From: MED-G105 sp038522945
GTDB taxonomy: Bacteria; Pseudomonadota; Alphaproteobacteria; Caulobacterales; Parvularculaceae
Direction: 5' to 3'
NCBI GenBank assembly: GCA_038522945.1
Contig: JBCBJV010000003.1
Coordinates: forward strand, 62,001-126,000
Length of the DNA stretch: 64,000 bases
Both the position numbers and the translations under genes were made by a program. Position 1 is the stretch's first letter; each line of letters opens with the position of its first letter. Positions 49,946-58,178 of the stretch are shown here, one piece after another. Below the pieces are notes generated by a model. The model worked only from the letters and a program-made list of their open reading frames with translations. It was not told where the DNA came from and made no database searches.

Positions 49946-51370
49946 ATGGCAGAACTCAATGTGGATCTTTGTGTAATCGGCGCGGGCCCTGGCGGCTATG
50001 TGGCGGCGATCCGCGCAAGCCAGCTCGGCATGAAGACGGCGATCATTGAGCGCGAACATCTGGGCGGCGTCTGCCTCAACTGGGGCTGTATCCCGACCAA
50101 GGCACTCCTGCGAACGGCGGAAGTCTACACCAACATGCAGCATGCCGACGCCTTCGGCCTGAAGGCAGAAAAGATCGGCTTTGACCTGGAAAAGGTCATC
50201 AAGCGCTCGCGCGATGTGGCGGGCAAGCTTTCCGGCGGTGTCGGCTACCTGATGAAGAAGAACAAGATCGAGGTAGTCATGGGGGCGGCGAGCCTTGCCA
50301 AATCGACCAACGGCTCCGGTGCGCCGCTCGTCAATGTCAAAGGCGAAAAGGGCGAGACCACCGTCAAGGCAAAGCACGTGATCGTCGCGACCGGCGCGCG
50401 GGCGCGGACCATCCCCGCGGCAGGTCTGGAGCCCGACGGCAAATTTATCTGGACCGCTAAGGAAGCCATGGTCCCGGATGTGATGCCGGACAAGCTCCTG
50501 GTCATCGGCTCTGGTGCGATCGGGATCGAGTTCGCCAGCTTCTATAATGCCCTCGGCGCGGAGACGACTGTCGTTGAAATGGTTGACCGGATCCTGCCGG
50601 CGGAAGACGCGGAAATCTCCAAGTTCGCCGAAAAGCAATTCAAAAAGCAGGGCATGAATATCCTCACCTCCGCCCAAGTGGAAAAGCTGGAGAAGGGTGC
50701 GGACAATGTCACCGCCACGATCAAGCTAAAGGACGGCAAAACGGAAACAGTCGAGGCAACCCGCGTGGTACTCGCCATCGGGATTACGGGGAATACGGAA
50801 GGCCTTGGGTTGGAAGCCCTCGGCGTCAAGGTCGACCGAGGTCATATCGACGTGAACGAATGGCTGGAAACCGGCGTACCCGGCCTTTACGCTATTGGTG
50901 ATGTGGTCGGCGCGCCGTGGCTCGCCCACAAGGCCTCCCATGAAGGGGTGATCTGTGTGGAGAAGATCGCCGGGTCGAACTCCGTTCACCCGATGATCAA
51001 GTCGAACATTCCGGGCTGCACCTATTCCAATCCGCAAGTGGCGAGTATCGGCTTGACGGAAGCCAAGGCGAAAGAGGCGGGTCACAAGGTGAAGGTCGGC
51101 AAGTTCCCGTTCAACGGCAATGGCAAGGCGATCGCGCTCGGCGAACCGGAAGGCCTGGTTAAAACCATCTTCGATGAGAAGACCGGCGAGCTGTTAGGGG
51201 CCCACATGATCGGCGCGGAAGTCACCGAACTGATCCAGGGCTATGGCATCGCCAAGACCATGGAAGCCACCGAAGAAGACCTCATGCACACGATTTTCCC
51301 GCACCCGACGCTCTCAGAGATGATGCACGAAAGCGTGTTGGATGCGTATGGGAAGGTTGTGCATATTTGA
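49946..51370 (+). CDS. lpdA: dihydrolipoyl dehydrogenase (E3)
   Basis: 474 residues. Flavoprotein disulfide reductase: FAD motif VIGAGPGGYVAAIRA, redox-active disulfide in GGVCLNWGCIPTKALL, NAD motif VIGSGAIGIEFASFY, FAD domain AIGDVVGAPWLAHKASHEG, and the catalytic His region HPHPTLSEMMHE at the C-terminus. It reoxidises lipoyl groups of pyruvate and 2-oxoglutarate dehydrogenase complexes. It lies about 16 kb from pdhC; in most relatives it follows pdhC closely. ATG at 49946 has a GGGAC site. Confidence 0.97.
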   Translation: MAELNVDLCVIGAGPGGYVAAIRASQLGMKTAIIEREHLGGVCLNWGCIPTKALLRTAEVYTNMQHADAFGLKAEKIGFDLEKVIKRSRDVAGKLSGGVGYLMKKNKIEVVMGAASLAKSTNGSGAPLVNVKGEKGETTVKAKHVIVATGARARTIPAAGLEPDGKFIWTAKEAMVPDVMPDKLLVIGSGAIGIEFASFYNALGAETTVVEMVDRILPAEDAEISKFAEKQFKKQGMNILTSAQVEKLEKGADNVTATIKLKDGKTETVEATRVVLAIGITGNTEGLGLEALGVKVDRGHIDVNEWLETGVPGLYAIGDVVGAPWLAHKASHEGVICVEKIAGSNSVHPMIKSNIPGCTYSNPQVASIGLTEAKAKEAGHKVKVGKFPFNGNGKAIALGEPEGLVKTIFDEKTGELLGAHMIGAEVTELIQGYGIAKTMEATEEDLMHTIFPHPTLSEMMHESVLDAYGKVVHI

Positions 51371-51433
51371 TGTCTTACACAAATCAACTCACACTCTGCC
51401 TCTATTCTTGGAGACTTAGTCGAGGAATTGAAA

Positions 51434-52873
51434 GTGTCTACACAAACACTAAAACATGGCAACCCCGCCCGTCTTTTTCCAATTGTCGCTGAAAGCCAGA
51501 AAGAGCAAAAAACGCTAGCCATTGTTCTATCTTCAATGGTCTCAGTTAGGCCATTCGCCGGAGCCATCCTAAAGCAAGTTGATGTACGGGTGGGAAAAAG
51601 AACCACGGTTCGAGCGTTTACCGAAGTAACCCTCACTAATGAAGTGAAGGGCTTGAAAGATCGACCTGATGCATATCTCACCGTTGAAACTGGAAGATCT
51701 TCTTGGTCTGCCCTAATTGAAGCGAAAGTTGGTAAGCAAACGGTGGAGTCAGATCAACTAGAACGATACGTAGAGCTCGCAAAGGCCAACTCCATAGATG
51801 CCGTTATTACGATAACCAATGAACTAGCGCCTGACCCAACAATCATACCAACTCCCATGTTGAAGCAGATTCCAAAGGGCGTCACTCTTTTTCACTTGTC
51901 TTGGTCCGCAATTTTGACCCAAGCGTTCTTGCTGGTATCGGCAAAGGACGATCCTTTTCAGAATGACGATGAGGCATTTATTGTAGGTGAACTGGTTAGG
52001 TATCTGGAACATCCTAATTCAGGTCGTTTGCCTATGGATGCTATGAGCAAGGAATGGCCGAAAATCGTTGCAGACATTCAGGCCCGGCATCCAATCCAAC
52101 CAAAATCTCCCGACATTCAAGAAATGATTACTAGCTGGCATCAAGAGGCCCGTGATGTTGCACTCTTAATGACGCGGAAGTTAGGTGAGGCAACTACTCT
52201 CTCGATTTCAAGGGGAGAATTGGCAAACCCGAAAGGATGGGTAGATGAGGAAGCAAAGCGATTCTGCGAAAGGAATGAACTAGAATTTCAATTGGATGTA
52301 CCGAATGCGGCAGGGAAGATTGATATAGTTGCTGATTTCCTGCGAAGGAGCATATCGGTAAGGATGAAGATCAATGCGCCAATGGACCGTGCTAGCAATA
52401 GTGCCAAACTAAACTGGCTCCTTCGGCAATTGTCGAAATCCGAGAAAGAGCGAGTTGTCATTTTGTGCATTACTAAAGGTAAGGGCCACAATTTTGGGGC
52501 GCTGGCAGACGAGATTGACCCCAAGTCTGATGAGATTAAAGGATTATCTGATGTTGCATCGTTCCGCGTAGAGATGTCATCTGACTTGGGAGCGAAATTC
52601 AACAGCAGGAAGAAGTTCATCGAGGGCCTAGAAGCGCTTGTTCCTGAGTTCTACATCAATGTTGGACAGCATCTCCAGTCTTGGGTCGCTCCTCCGCCAA
52701 AAATTCGAAAAGAGACAATCGAGCCAGCTCAAGTTGAGAAAAGCGGCGCACGCTCTTCGACTAGCGAGGAGGGCGCTTTGGGCAACGGATCTGAAATCGT
52801 AGATTCACCAGCAACGGACCAAGTTAGGCCAGCGTGGGTGCAGAGTTGGCAGTGGCAAGAGAAATCGGAGTAG
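51434..52873 (+). CDS. PD-(D/E)XK nuclease-like protein of foreign base composition
   Basis: 479 residues from GTG 51434, placed by AGGA seven bases upstream; a TTG at 51428 lies too close to the site. A nuclease-fold core at about residues 60-110 shows Glu64 in FTEV, Pro-Asp at 78-79 (DRPDAYLTVE), Glu96-x-Lys98 in ALIEAKVG, and QLERY after it, matching the PD-(D/E)XK signature with the QxxxY helix. The rest has helical regions, a second beta-rich domain (residues about 275-390, ISVRMKINAPM) and a polar tail. One 60-base line (51481-51540) has 24 G+C and another (52141-52200) has 30, below the neighbours. It could be a defence or repair nuclease. Single gene; no methylase is adjacent. Confidence 0.7.
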   Translation: MSTQTLKHGNPARLFPIVAESQKEQKTLAIVLSSMVSVRPFAGAILKQVDVRVGKRTTVRAFTEVTLTNEVKGLKDRPDAYLTVETGRSSWSALIEAKVGKQTVESDQLERYVELAKANSIDAVITITNELAPDPTIIPTPMLKQIPKGVTLFHLSWSAILTQAFLLVSAKDDPFQNDDEAFIVGELVRYLEHPNSGRLPMDAMSKEWPKIVADIQARHPIQPKSPDIQEMITSWHQEARDVALLMTRKLGEATTLSISRGELANPKGWVDEEAKRFCERNELEFQLDVPNAAGKIDIVADFLRRSISVRMKINAPMDRASNSAKLNWLLRQLSKSEKERVVILCITKGKGHNFGALADEIDPKSDEIKGLSDVASFRVEMSSDLGAKFNSRKKFIEGLEALVPEFYINVGQHLQSWVAPPPKIRKETIEPAQVEKSGARSSTSEEGALGNGSEIVDSPATDQVRPAWVQSWQWQEKSE

Positions 52874-53010
52874 TTTCTATTTACAGCCAAATGTATCGTA
52901 CACTGTTTAACCCAAGTTACCCGTTGTTCGGATGACTGAGGCTTCGTTAGCTGTCGGTTTAGCCTAGTGGGAATTGGGATCGGAACGAATAATCTTTAGT
53001 TGGAGACTTC

Positions 53011-53235
53011 TTGCCCAAACCCGCGACGCACCGCATCCGAGAGACCGCTCTGGCCATCCTTGAAAAGCACCCCGACGGCGTGCGCTGGGCGGACCTGAAC
53101 CGAATGATTGAGGAAAGCGACGCGAGCCTCCACCCCAAGACGATCAATGGATGCGTGTGGAAGCTTTGTGAGACCTATCCTGATCTCGTTGAAAAGCCTG
53201 AGAAGGGCCTCTTCCGGCTGATCAAATACCGCTGA
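53011..53235 (+). CDS. small winged-helix-like protein
   Basis: 74 residues, TTG start supported by TGGAGA upstream. The sequence HRIRETALAILEKHPDGVRW, LNRMIEESDASLHPKTINGCVWKL and KPEKGLFRLIKYR reads as a compact winged helix (three helices with a basic wing) of the type fused to restriction-like domains in larger proteins. GC-rich and host-like, unlike the PD-(D/E)XK gene 137 bp upstream. DNA binding is inferred. Stands alone. Confidence 0.65.
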   Translation: MPKPATHRIRETALAILEKHPDGVRWADLNRMIEESDASLHPKTINGCVWKLCETYPDLVEKPEKGLFRLIKYR

Positions 53236-53345
53236 CCCTCCACACATAATCTGCTCCCGCACGCCTTGCGGTAAGGTCGCACCAGGGTGGTCCGGCACCC
53301 CTTGGAACCTGTATACTGAATGGCAACGACAGATGAGAGGCCACC

Positions 53346-53675
53346 ATGAAATCACCCTTGCTGCGCTATCTCGCCTGGAACCTCCTGCTTGGGGCAGGGG
53401 CTGCTGTCGCTTTTGTTGTGGCCCTGATCGCATTCGATCTCGGCGGCTTCCGCTCGCTGATCGTGGCGTCTGGGACACCGGTGTTGGCGACCGTCATGCT
53501 GTTGGTGGCCCTTGTAATCACCTGGGGCTCAGCTGCCATGGGAACAGCAATCTTTCTCCTGCCAAAAGACGATGAGGAAGAAGGCGGGAGCCGGCGGCAA
53601 TCGGGAACCTGGCCAGCCACCATGACGAACGCTCCGGGCCTCCAACCCGTGCCAATCAAAAATTGGAACCGCTAG
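53346..53675 (+). CDS. small two-TM membrane protein of unknown function
   Basis: 109 residues. Two TM helices (NLLLGAGAAVAFVVALIAF and VLATVMLLVALVITWGSAAMG) separated by a short loop; the C-terminal 40 residues are hydrophilic with an acidic cluster (DDEEEGG). An AGAGG site precedes the ATG. Conserved small proteins of this shape occur in alphaproteobacteria without assigned function. Confidence 0.7.
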   Translation: MKSPLLRYLAWNLLLGAGAAVAFVVALIAFDLGGFRSLIVASGTPVLATVMLLVALVITWGSAAMGTAIFLLPKDDEEEGGSRRQSGTWPATMTNAPGLQPVPIKNWNR

Positions 53676-53712
53676 AGACGTCTGACGTCAGGTGTCGCTT
53701 GCGAAGGTCGCG

Positions 53713-54117
53713 CTAGGCTTTCATCCGTATCAGAATGACTGTCGCCAAAAGCCAGCCCACCAGGAAATGGCTGGCGTCGATCAAAAAGAGCGGTACGGAA
53801 TGTTGCGCGTCATAAACAAGATCGTAAGCGGCAGCCGTCACACCGAAGGTGAGCCACAGGAATAGGGTCTTCGTCAGGGCATCGGGCAGATCGGTCGTAC
53901 CCGTCCATTTCAGGACCTTGCCGATCCCTAGAACTGTGACGAAAGAAATTACTGGGCCGATGGCCATCCAAGCCGGGCTCTGACCTTCAAAGTCGGATTC
54001 GGTAAATCCGGTTTCCTTCATCCAGAGATCACTGAACAACAGACCAAACCAGACAAAGCCAGTCAGGTAGAACGCGATCACAGCGAGCAAAAAGGGAAGG
54101 GGCCTCAGTCCAAACAT
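53713..54117 (-). CDS. DUF1761 membrane protein
   Basis: 134 residues from ATG 54117, set by AGGAGA upstream; the longer frame to 54327 overlaps the thioesterase. Four TM segments; the pattern FLLAVIAFYLTGFVWFGLLFSDLWMKETG, SFVTVLGIGKVLKWTG and YDAQHSVPLFLIDASHFLVGW is DUF1761. Function unknown. It lies 37 bp downstream of the thioesterase on the same strand. Confidence 0.85.
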   Translation of the reverse strand: MFGLRPLPFLLAVIAFYLTGFVWFGLLFSDLWMKETGFTESDFEGQSPAWMAIGPVISFVTVLGIGKVLKWTGTTDLPDALTKTLFLWLTFGVTAAAYDLVYDAQHSVPLFLIDASHFLVGWLLATVILIRMKA

Positions 54118-54154
54118 CGGGCGGTCTCCTGTGGCTAAAGCGATCGAATGATCC

Positions 54155-54967
54155 TCAAGTCGCAACTTTGAAAAGCGCTGTTTGATAGCTGGTGGCGAGC
54201 AACAGCCCATCGGGCCTGAACAGGCGGCATTCCTGATTATAGAGTGAATGGCTGATGCCTGCGCAATTCGCTGCCAGCACCAGATGGGCGCCGGGCGGTG
54301 TTGCGGCAATTTCCTCCGCAGACGCATAAATGTGCGTTGACATGGAAAGGGTGGAGCTTTGGCCCGGCCCGTCTAGCAGAAAGAAAAACCGTGGCATGGG
54401 CGTGTCGAGCATGGCCACAAGCGACAAGACATCCAGGGGCCGCCCATCAGCTTCCTTGATATGCGCGACTGTGTTCGGGTTCTTCTCACCGGTGAATGGT
54501 ACGCCTTTGCCGAGATGGGTATCAAAGTGTTTGATCCAGCGGGGCCAAAGAGGGTTCGGTTCCACATAGAAGCTCTCCTCTAGCGGCTTTTGGTCTGGCA
54601 TGGGGTCCGAATAGACGAGCGGATGATCGCGCCGCTGACTGGCGACGATGTCAACGCTAAAGAGCGTTTTGCCGTCATCGGCTGCGTCATAAGCAACGAC
54701 CCGCCAGAAATCGGTCGTGCGCTTGCGGTTCATGATGGTCAGGCGGAAATAGATGGTCTCCGCGTCGACCGCTGAGATGAAATTGACATTGAGCGAAACG
54801 ATCTCGCCGCGATAGTCCTGATGCTGATAAAGGGCAGCGATTGTCGCCGCGCCAAGCCAGCCCCCAAAAGCACTCGTCCAGTTCCAGAAGCTTTCGTCCT
54901 TCGGGAGGGCGAACAGGTCTTCCTGCACTTTTGTGAGATTGGTAGCTGTGTCGAGGGCAAACGCCAT
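54155..54967 (-). CDS. TesB-like double-hotdog acyl-CoA thioesterase
   Basis: 270 residues, two hotdog domains. N-terminal domain: FWNWTSAFGGWLGAATIAAL helix and SLNVNFISAVDAETIYFRLTIMNR with the second strand set. C-terminal domain: SLVAMLDTPMPRFF and the conserved STLSMSTHIYA, NCAGISHSLYNQECRLF and GLLLATSYQ. The latter pair is typical of the 4HBT_3/TesB clan with an acidic residue near GLLLATS. It hydrolyses acyl-CoA; the chain length is unknown. Upstream of a DUF1761 gene. Confidence 0.87.
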   Translation of the reverse strand: MAFALDTATNLTKVQEDLFALPKDESFWNWTSAFGGWLGAATIAALYQHQDYRGEIVSLNVNFISAVDAETIYFRLTIMNRKRTTDFWRVVAYDAADDGKTLFSVDIVASQRRDHPLVYSDPMPDQKPLEESFYVEPNPLWPRWIKHFDTHLGKGVPFTGEKNPNTVAHIKEADGRPLDVLSLVAMLDTPMPRFFFLLDGPGQSSTLSMSTHIYASAEEIAATPPGAHLVLAANCAGISHSLYNQECRLFRPDGLLLATSYQTALFKVAT

Positions 54968-55046
54968 GATGAGGTCTCCGTCGGTTGCGAGGTCTCATCA
55001 CAAAAGGCGCGTCATTGACGAAGGTCAATGGTTTTGCGCTGTACCT

Positions 55047-56222
55047 TTATGTGAGGGCGTTCCGCAGCCGCTGGATCTTGTTGTGGGCCGTCGCGATATC
55101 GTCCCGAGGGGCGGCGAGGCGCAAATCGCGCAAATGTTCAAGGGCGCGCAGAAGAACCGGCAAGGGGGGACCGCTTGCCGTGATCTGGTCTAGCTTGTCG
55201 TCGCCAACGGCCTTTGACGGCGCCTCGATAAACCGGGCGACAAGTTGGTCGTGGTGCTGACTTGCCGTCGCTCCATGGGCAGCACATACCGCTAGAAAGG
55301 CGGTAGCGTTTTCTTGAAACCAAGGCGTATTCGCCCGGTCGATCTGGTCAAGGAGTTGATCGAGGAGACTGCGCCGACGCATGCAATCGCGCAAAGATGT
55401 CTGGTCTTCTGGTCGCATAAAGAGCATTTTATCCAGAAGTAATTGAGCATAATACGGATCATTGGCGTTGCACAAACCAAGCAGCATATCGATCTCGTTA
55501 ATGCCTGAGAAATCGCCGGCATTGGCGCCTCGGTAGATGTGGCGGCCCACCCTGTAGGGCTTGTAATAAGGGCGTACACTGTAGAAAAAGCGGTCCACAT
55601 CGAGTTTGTCGTTCAGCTTGCGATTTGATGTTGCCACATCGTTAAGGGCGTCGCCCGCCTGTTTCAGAAGAAGTGGCGTAATCGGGTGCGACACGCCAAG
55701 AGGGACAATCCGTTTTAGGGCATCGCTTGCGCGCATATAACCGATAATGCCGGCGGTATTGGCGTTGACGAAAAAGTGTTCCTGCTCCAGGGAGGTAAAG
55801 CTCTTTATCTTTCCGTCTACCGCGCGGTTATGGGTTGCAAGGTGGCTCGTCGCAAATCGGGGGACGAGTCCAACGGACGCGCCAATGTGTAAGCCAAGGG
55901 CGGACGCGGCCTGAAAGGGTGATCTTTCTTCTCGATCCGGATTGGTCAGCTCGTGGCGGCGCAGCGCGGCCATGTAAAGTCCCAGGTTCCCTAGGAGATC
56001 GAAGGCGCGATCAAAACCTTCGTCTGTGTTGCCTTCATCAAGCAGAGCGACAATGAAGCGGCGGCCTTCTTCCTCAAGCGTTGCTTTAGTGTTGTCCCCG
56101 ACACCTTCGATTAGGTCTTTGTCGTCTTGGGCGAAGTACAGAGTTTCGAGGTCGGTATTGAAGTCGATGAAACGGGTACGGATCCAGTGATCAAAATGTT
56201 CGGCGTTCTTGCTCACATGCAT
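55047..56222 (-). CDS. PrnB/DUF1864 family protein (IDO-like)
   Basis: 391 residues from ATG 56222 (a GTG two codons later has a better-spaced GGGAG). All-helical. Conserved blocks resemble the monodechloroaminopyrrolnitrin synthase PrnB family: LGLHIGASVGLVPRFATSHL, VNANTAGIIGYMRAS, PYYKPYRVGRHIYRGANAGD and INEIDMLLGLC. PrnB is a haem protein related to indoleamine/tryptophan 2,3-dioxygenases and rearranges chlorotryptophan in pyrrolnitrin synthesis. No other pyrrolnitrin genes are near, so a different tryptophan- or indole-like substrate is likely. The haem ligand cannot be fixed by eye. It sits upstream of the thioesterase on the same strand, 80 bp apart. Confidence 0.78.
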   Translation of the reverse strand: MHVSKNAEHFDHWIRTRFIDFNTDLETLYFAQDDKDLIEGVGDNTKATLEEEGRRFIVALLDEGNTDEGFDRAFDLLGNLGLYMAALRRHELTNPDREERSPFQAASALGLHIGASVGLVPRFATSHLATHNRAVDGKIKSFTSLEQEHFFVNANTAGIIGYMRASDALKRIVPLGVSHPITPLLLKQAGDALNDVATSNRKLNDKLDVDRFFYSVRPYYKPYRVGRHIYRGANAGDFSGINEIDMLLGLCNANDPYYAQLLLDKMLFMRPEDQTSLRDCMRRRSLLDQLLDQIDRANTPWFQENATAFLAVCAAHGATASQHHDQLVARFIEAPSKAVGDDKLDQITASGPPLPVLLRALEHLRDLRLAAPRDDIATAHNKIQRLRNALT

Positions 56223-56383
56223 TCTCCCGGAAGTGGTCAGTCTGCTTGCTTTACCCCACATTGGTCCAATAGTGGAGACGCCGCGAGCGAGTGTCGCCCG
56301 ACAATTCGCCAGCGGCGGATTTCGCTGAACAATGGCATGAGCAAAAGCTCGAGCTGCCCTCTAGTCGGCAGCGAACATACCCG

Positions 56384-56986
56384 TCAGTAGGCAGTCAGAG
56401 ATGAAAGGGTATAGAAGCCTTTGGTATGTGGAAACACTTCCCGCGCGAGACCCTTGTCGATCATGATCCGGTTAAGGTCGCGGCCATCGGGCAGAAAACA
56501 GCGAGCGAGAAAACGTGTGTAGCTGTCCTCGCCGATCAGCTGACAGGCAAGTTCCGTATGTGCCACGAGTTTCGTCAGCTGTTCTTTTGACTGATCAAAG
56601 CCGCTTTCTTCTTCTTGGGGCGCATCAACGCCCCACAATCGGACCGTCGTTGAGACGCCCTCGATCATGATCGCATCACCGGAAAACACCTTTACCGCTT
56701 GCCCCTGAAAAACGCGGTGGTTGCCAACATATTTGATGGGACCGTGAACGTAATAGAGAATATTGAAGACGGCGAGGGCCGAACAACACGCAGCGATACC
56801 CATGGCTCCTACAGCGGCGTTTGGAGTCCACCGGGTTAAGCGGCGCATGAACCGGTTGAGCCGCAACCGCTTGAGCCATTTGGCTACCGGGTTCCCCGCT
56901 CCCTCGACAACTTCAAGGACTTCGCCGTCGGGCGAGATGATCGTCACTCGGTTTGTGGCGTCTTTGGTTGTCGCGTCTTCGGCCAT
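56384..56986 (-). CDS. membrane-anchored SNase-like (thermonuclease) protein
   Basis: 200 residues. A short cytosolic beta-rich N-terminus with DGEVLEVVEG is followed by a basic segment (KWLKRLRLNRFMRRLTRW), one TM helix (VGAMGIAACCSALAVFNILYYV) and a staphylococcal-nuclease-like OB fold (FSGDAIMIEGVSTTVRLWGVDAPQEE to NRIMIDKGLAREV). Catalytic-type residues: D in SGDAI, R in VRLWGVDAP and E in the DAPQEEE loop. The second Arg (RFLARCFL) is also present, so it may be active. Exported side is probably the periplasm. It ends with TAY after STL, within 100 bp of the PrnB-like gene start. Confidence 0.82.
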   Translation of the reverse strand: MAEDATTKDATNRVTIISPDGEVLEVVEGAGNPVAKWLKRLRLNRFMRRLTRWTPNAAVGAMGIAACCSALAVFNILYYVHGPIKYVGNHRVFQGQAVKVFSGDAIMIEGVSTTVRLWGVDAPQEEESGFDQSKEQLTKLVAHTELACQLIGEDSYTRFLARCFLPDGRDLNRIMIDKGLAREVFPHTKGFYTLSSLTAY

Positions 56987-57289
56987 TGCAATGAGTTTTC
57001 CCCAACCCCGACCCGGACACTACGCAGCGAATGCGCCTTTAGCAACCTTCCGGGATGGTCACTTTTTCGAGCGCGCCTCGTGCGCTATTTCGGGGTGAAG
57101 CGGCGTTGAAGTGCCATTCTAGCCAACTGCAAAAGTTCTTGTGCAAGACCTACTTGTCTCACCGAGGCTTTGTTTTGGACCCCGTTTTGGATCTCAACTC
57201 GTATTTAGCCCGCTCTTGCCGCACTGCATCCAATGTGAGAGCATCATGCCCTTGTCGCGATCATGGTTTTGACACTCCGGGGGACGAGA

Positions 57290-58135
57290 ATGATCAAGCC
57301 GTTACGAGATCTCTTCGGGTCCGCATTGGGGGCCATAGCCCTCTTCGGGTGCGTTTCCGAAGATGGCTTTCCAGAGGATATTGGCGCGGAACAAGCGCTG
57401 CCTGGCGCCGAAGGGGCGATTGACCTTTCTCAATATGAGCGGACTTTCTCGGAGGATTTCGGTCGCCTAGACGTCAGCGATTGGGGATGCCGTTCCCGGT
57501 GGATCGCCCACACGCCCTATGCTGGGGACTTTGGTGACGCACGCTTTGCTGATCCCACGGTCAATTTCCCGTTTATTGCAAGACGTGGCCTCCTCCGTAT
57601 TGAGGCGAAAAAGACCGCCACCGGAGGATGGGAGACGGGCAATCTATCGTCGCAAAATCCTTGTGGCACTGGCTTTACTCAGCAATACGGCTATTTCGAA
57701 GCGCGGATTAAGTTGCCAGAAGGGCTAGGCACGTGGCCGTCATTCTGGATGCTGAGTAACGACACAAACGGCTACCGGGTTGAAGTGGATGTCCTTGAAT
57801 TCTACGGCCACAAGGCGGATCGCTTTCAAGCGGCTTATCGGCTCCACCCGTTGAAGAGCGACACGAAACGCTTTGGTGATTTGAAGTGGGTGGAAGAACT
57901 CGATGACAGCCTCACATCGCAGTTCAATACCTATGGTGTTAGCATCGAAGAAGACTTCATGGTGTTTTATCTCAACCGGCGCGAACACTGGCGTGTTCCG
58001 ACCCCGGATGAGTTTAAACAGCCGATGTATATGCTCGTCACGCTTGCTTTAGGCTCTGGCTATCCAATAGAGGAAACGCCGAACCCGACGCACATGTTTG
58101 TTGATTACGTCCACGTTTACAAAAAGAAGCCCTAA
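57290..58135 (+). CDS. GH16 family glycoside hydrolase, lipoprotein
   Basis: 281 residues from ATG 57290 (GGGGGA site). The lipoprotein signal (ALFGC, Cys about residue 21) predicts outer-membrane or inner-membrane anchoring. The catalytic core has YFEARIKLPEGLGTWPSFWML before the GH16 signature EVDVLEFYG (nucleophile, assisting Asp and acid/base Glu as ExDxxE) and later HMFVDYVHVYKK as the final strands. It cleaves beta-1,3/1,4-linked glucans, galactans or similar. The 304 bp upstream of it (56987-57289) hold no gene I can support. It is followed 43 bp later by a TorF-like porin and probably co-transcribed. Confidence 0.93.
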   Translation: MIKPLRDLFGSALGAIALFGCVSEDGFPEDIGAEQALPGAEGAIDLSQYERTFSEDFGRLDVSDWGCRSRWIAHTPYAGDFGDARFADPTVNFPFIARRGLLRIEAKKTATGGWETGNLSSQNPCGTGFTQQYGYFEARIKLPEGLGTWPSFWMLSNDTNGYRVEVDVLEFYGHKADRFQAAYRLHPLKSDTKRFGDLKWVEELDDSLTSQFNTYGVSIEEDFMVFYLNRREHWRVPTPDEFKQPMYMLVTLALGSGYPIEETPNPTHMFVDYVHVYKKKP

Positions 58136-58178
58136 CCAGCCGAGAAGCGGGAACCAAAATCCCGGTCCGTGGGGGAAA

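Noticed and set aside
53011..53235. toxin-antitoxin partner for the PD-(D/E)XK protein
   Set aside because: The small winged-helix gene is host-like in GC, 137 bp away and not coupled, so linking the two is unsupported.
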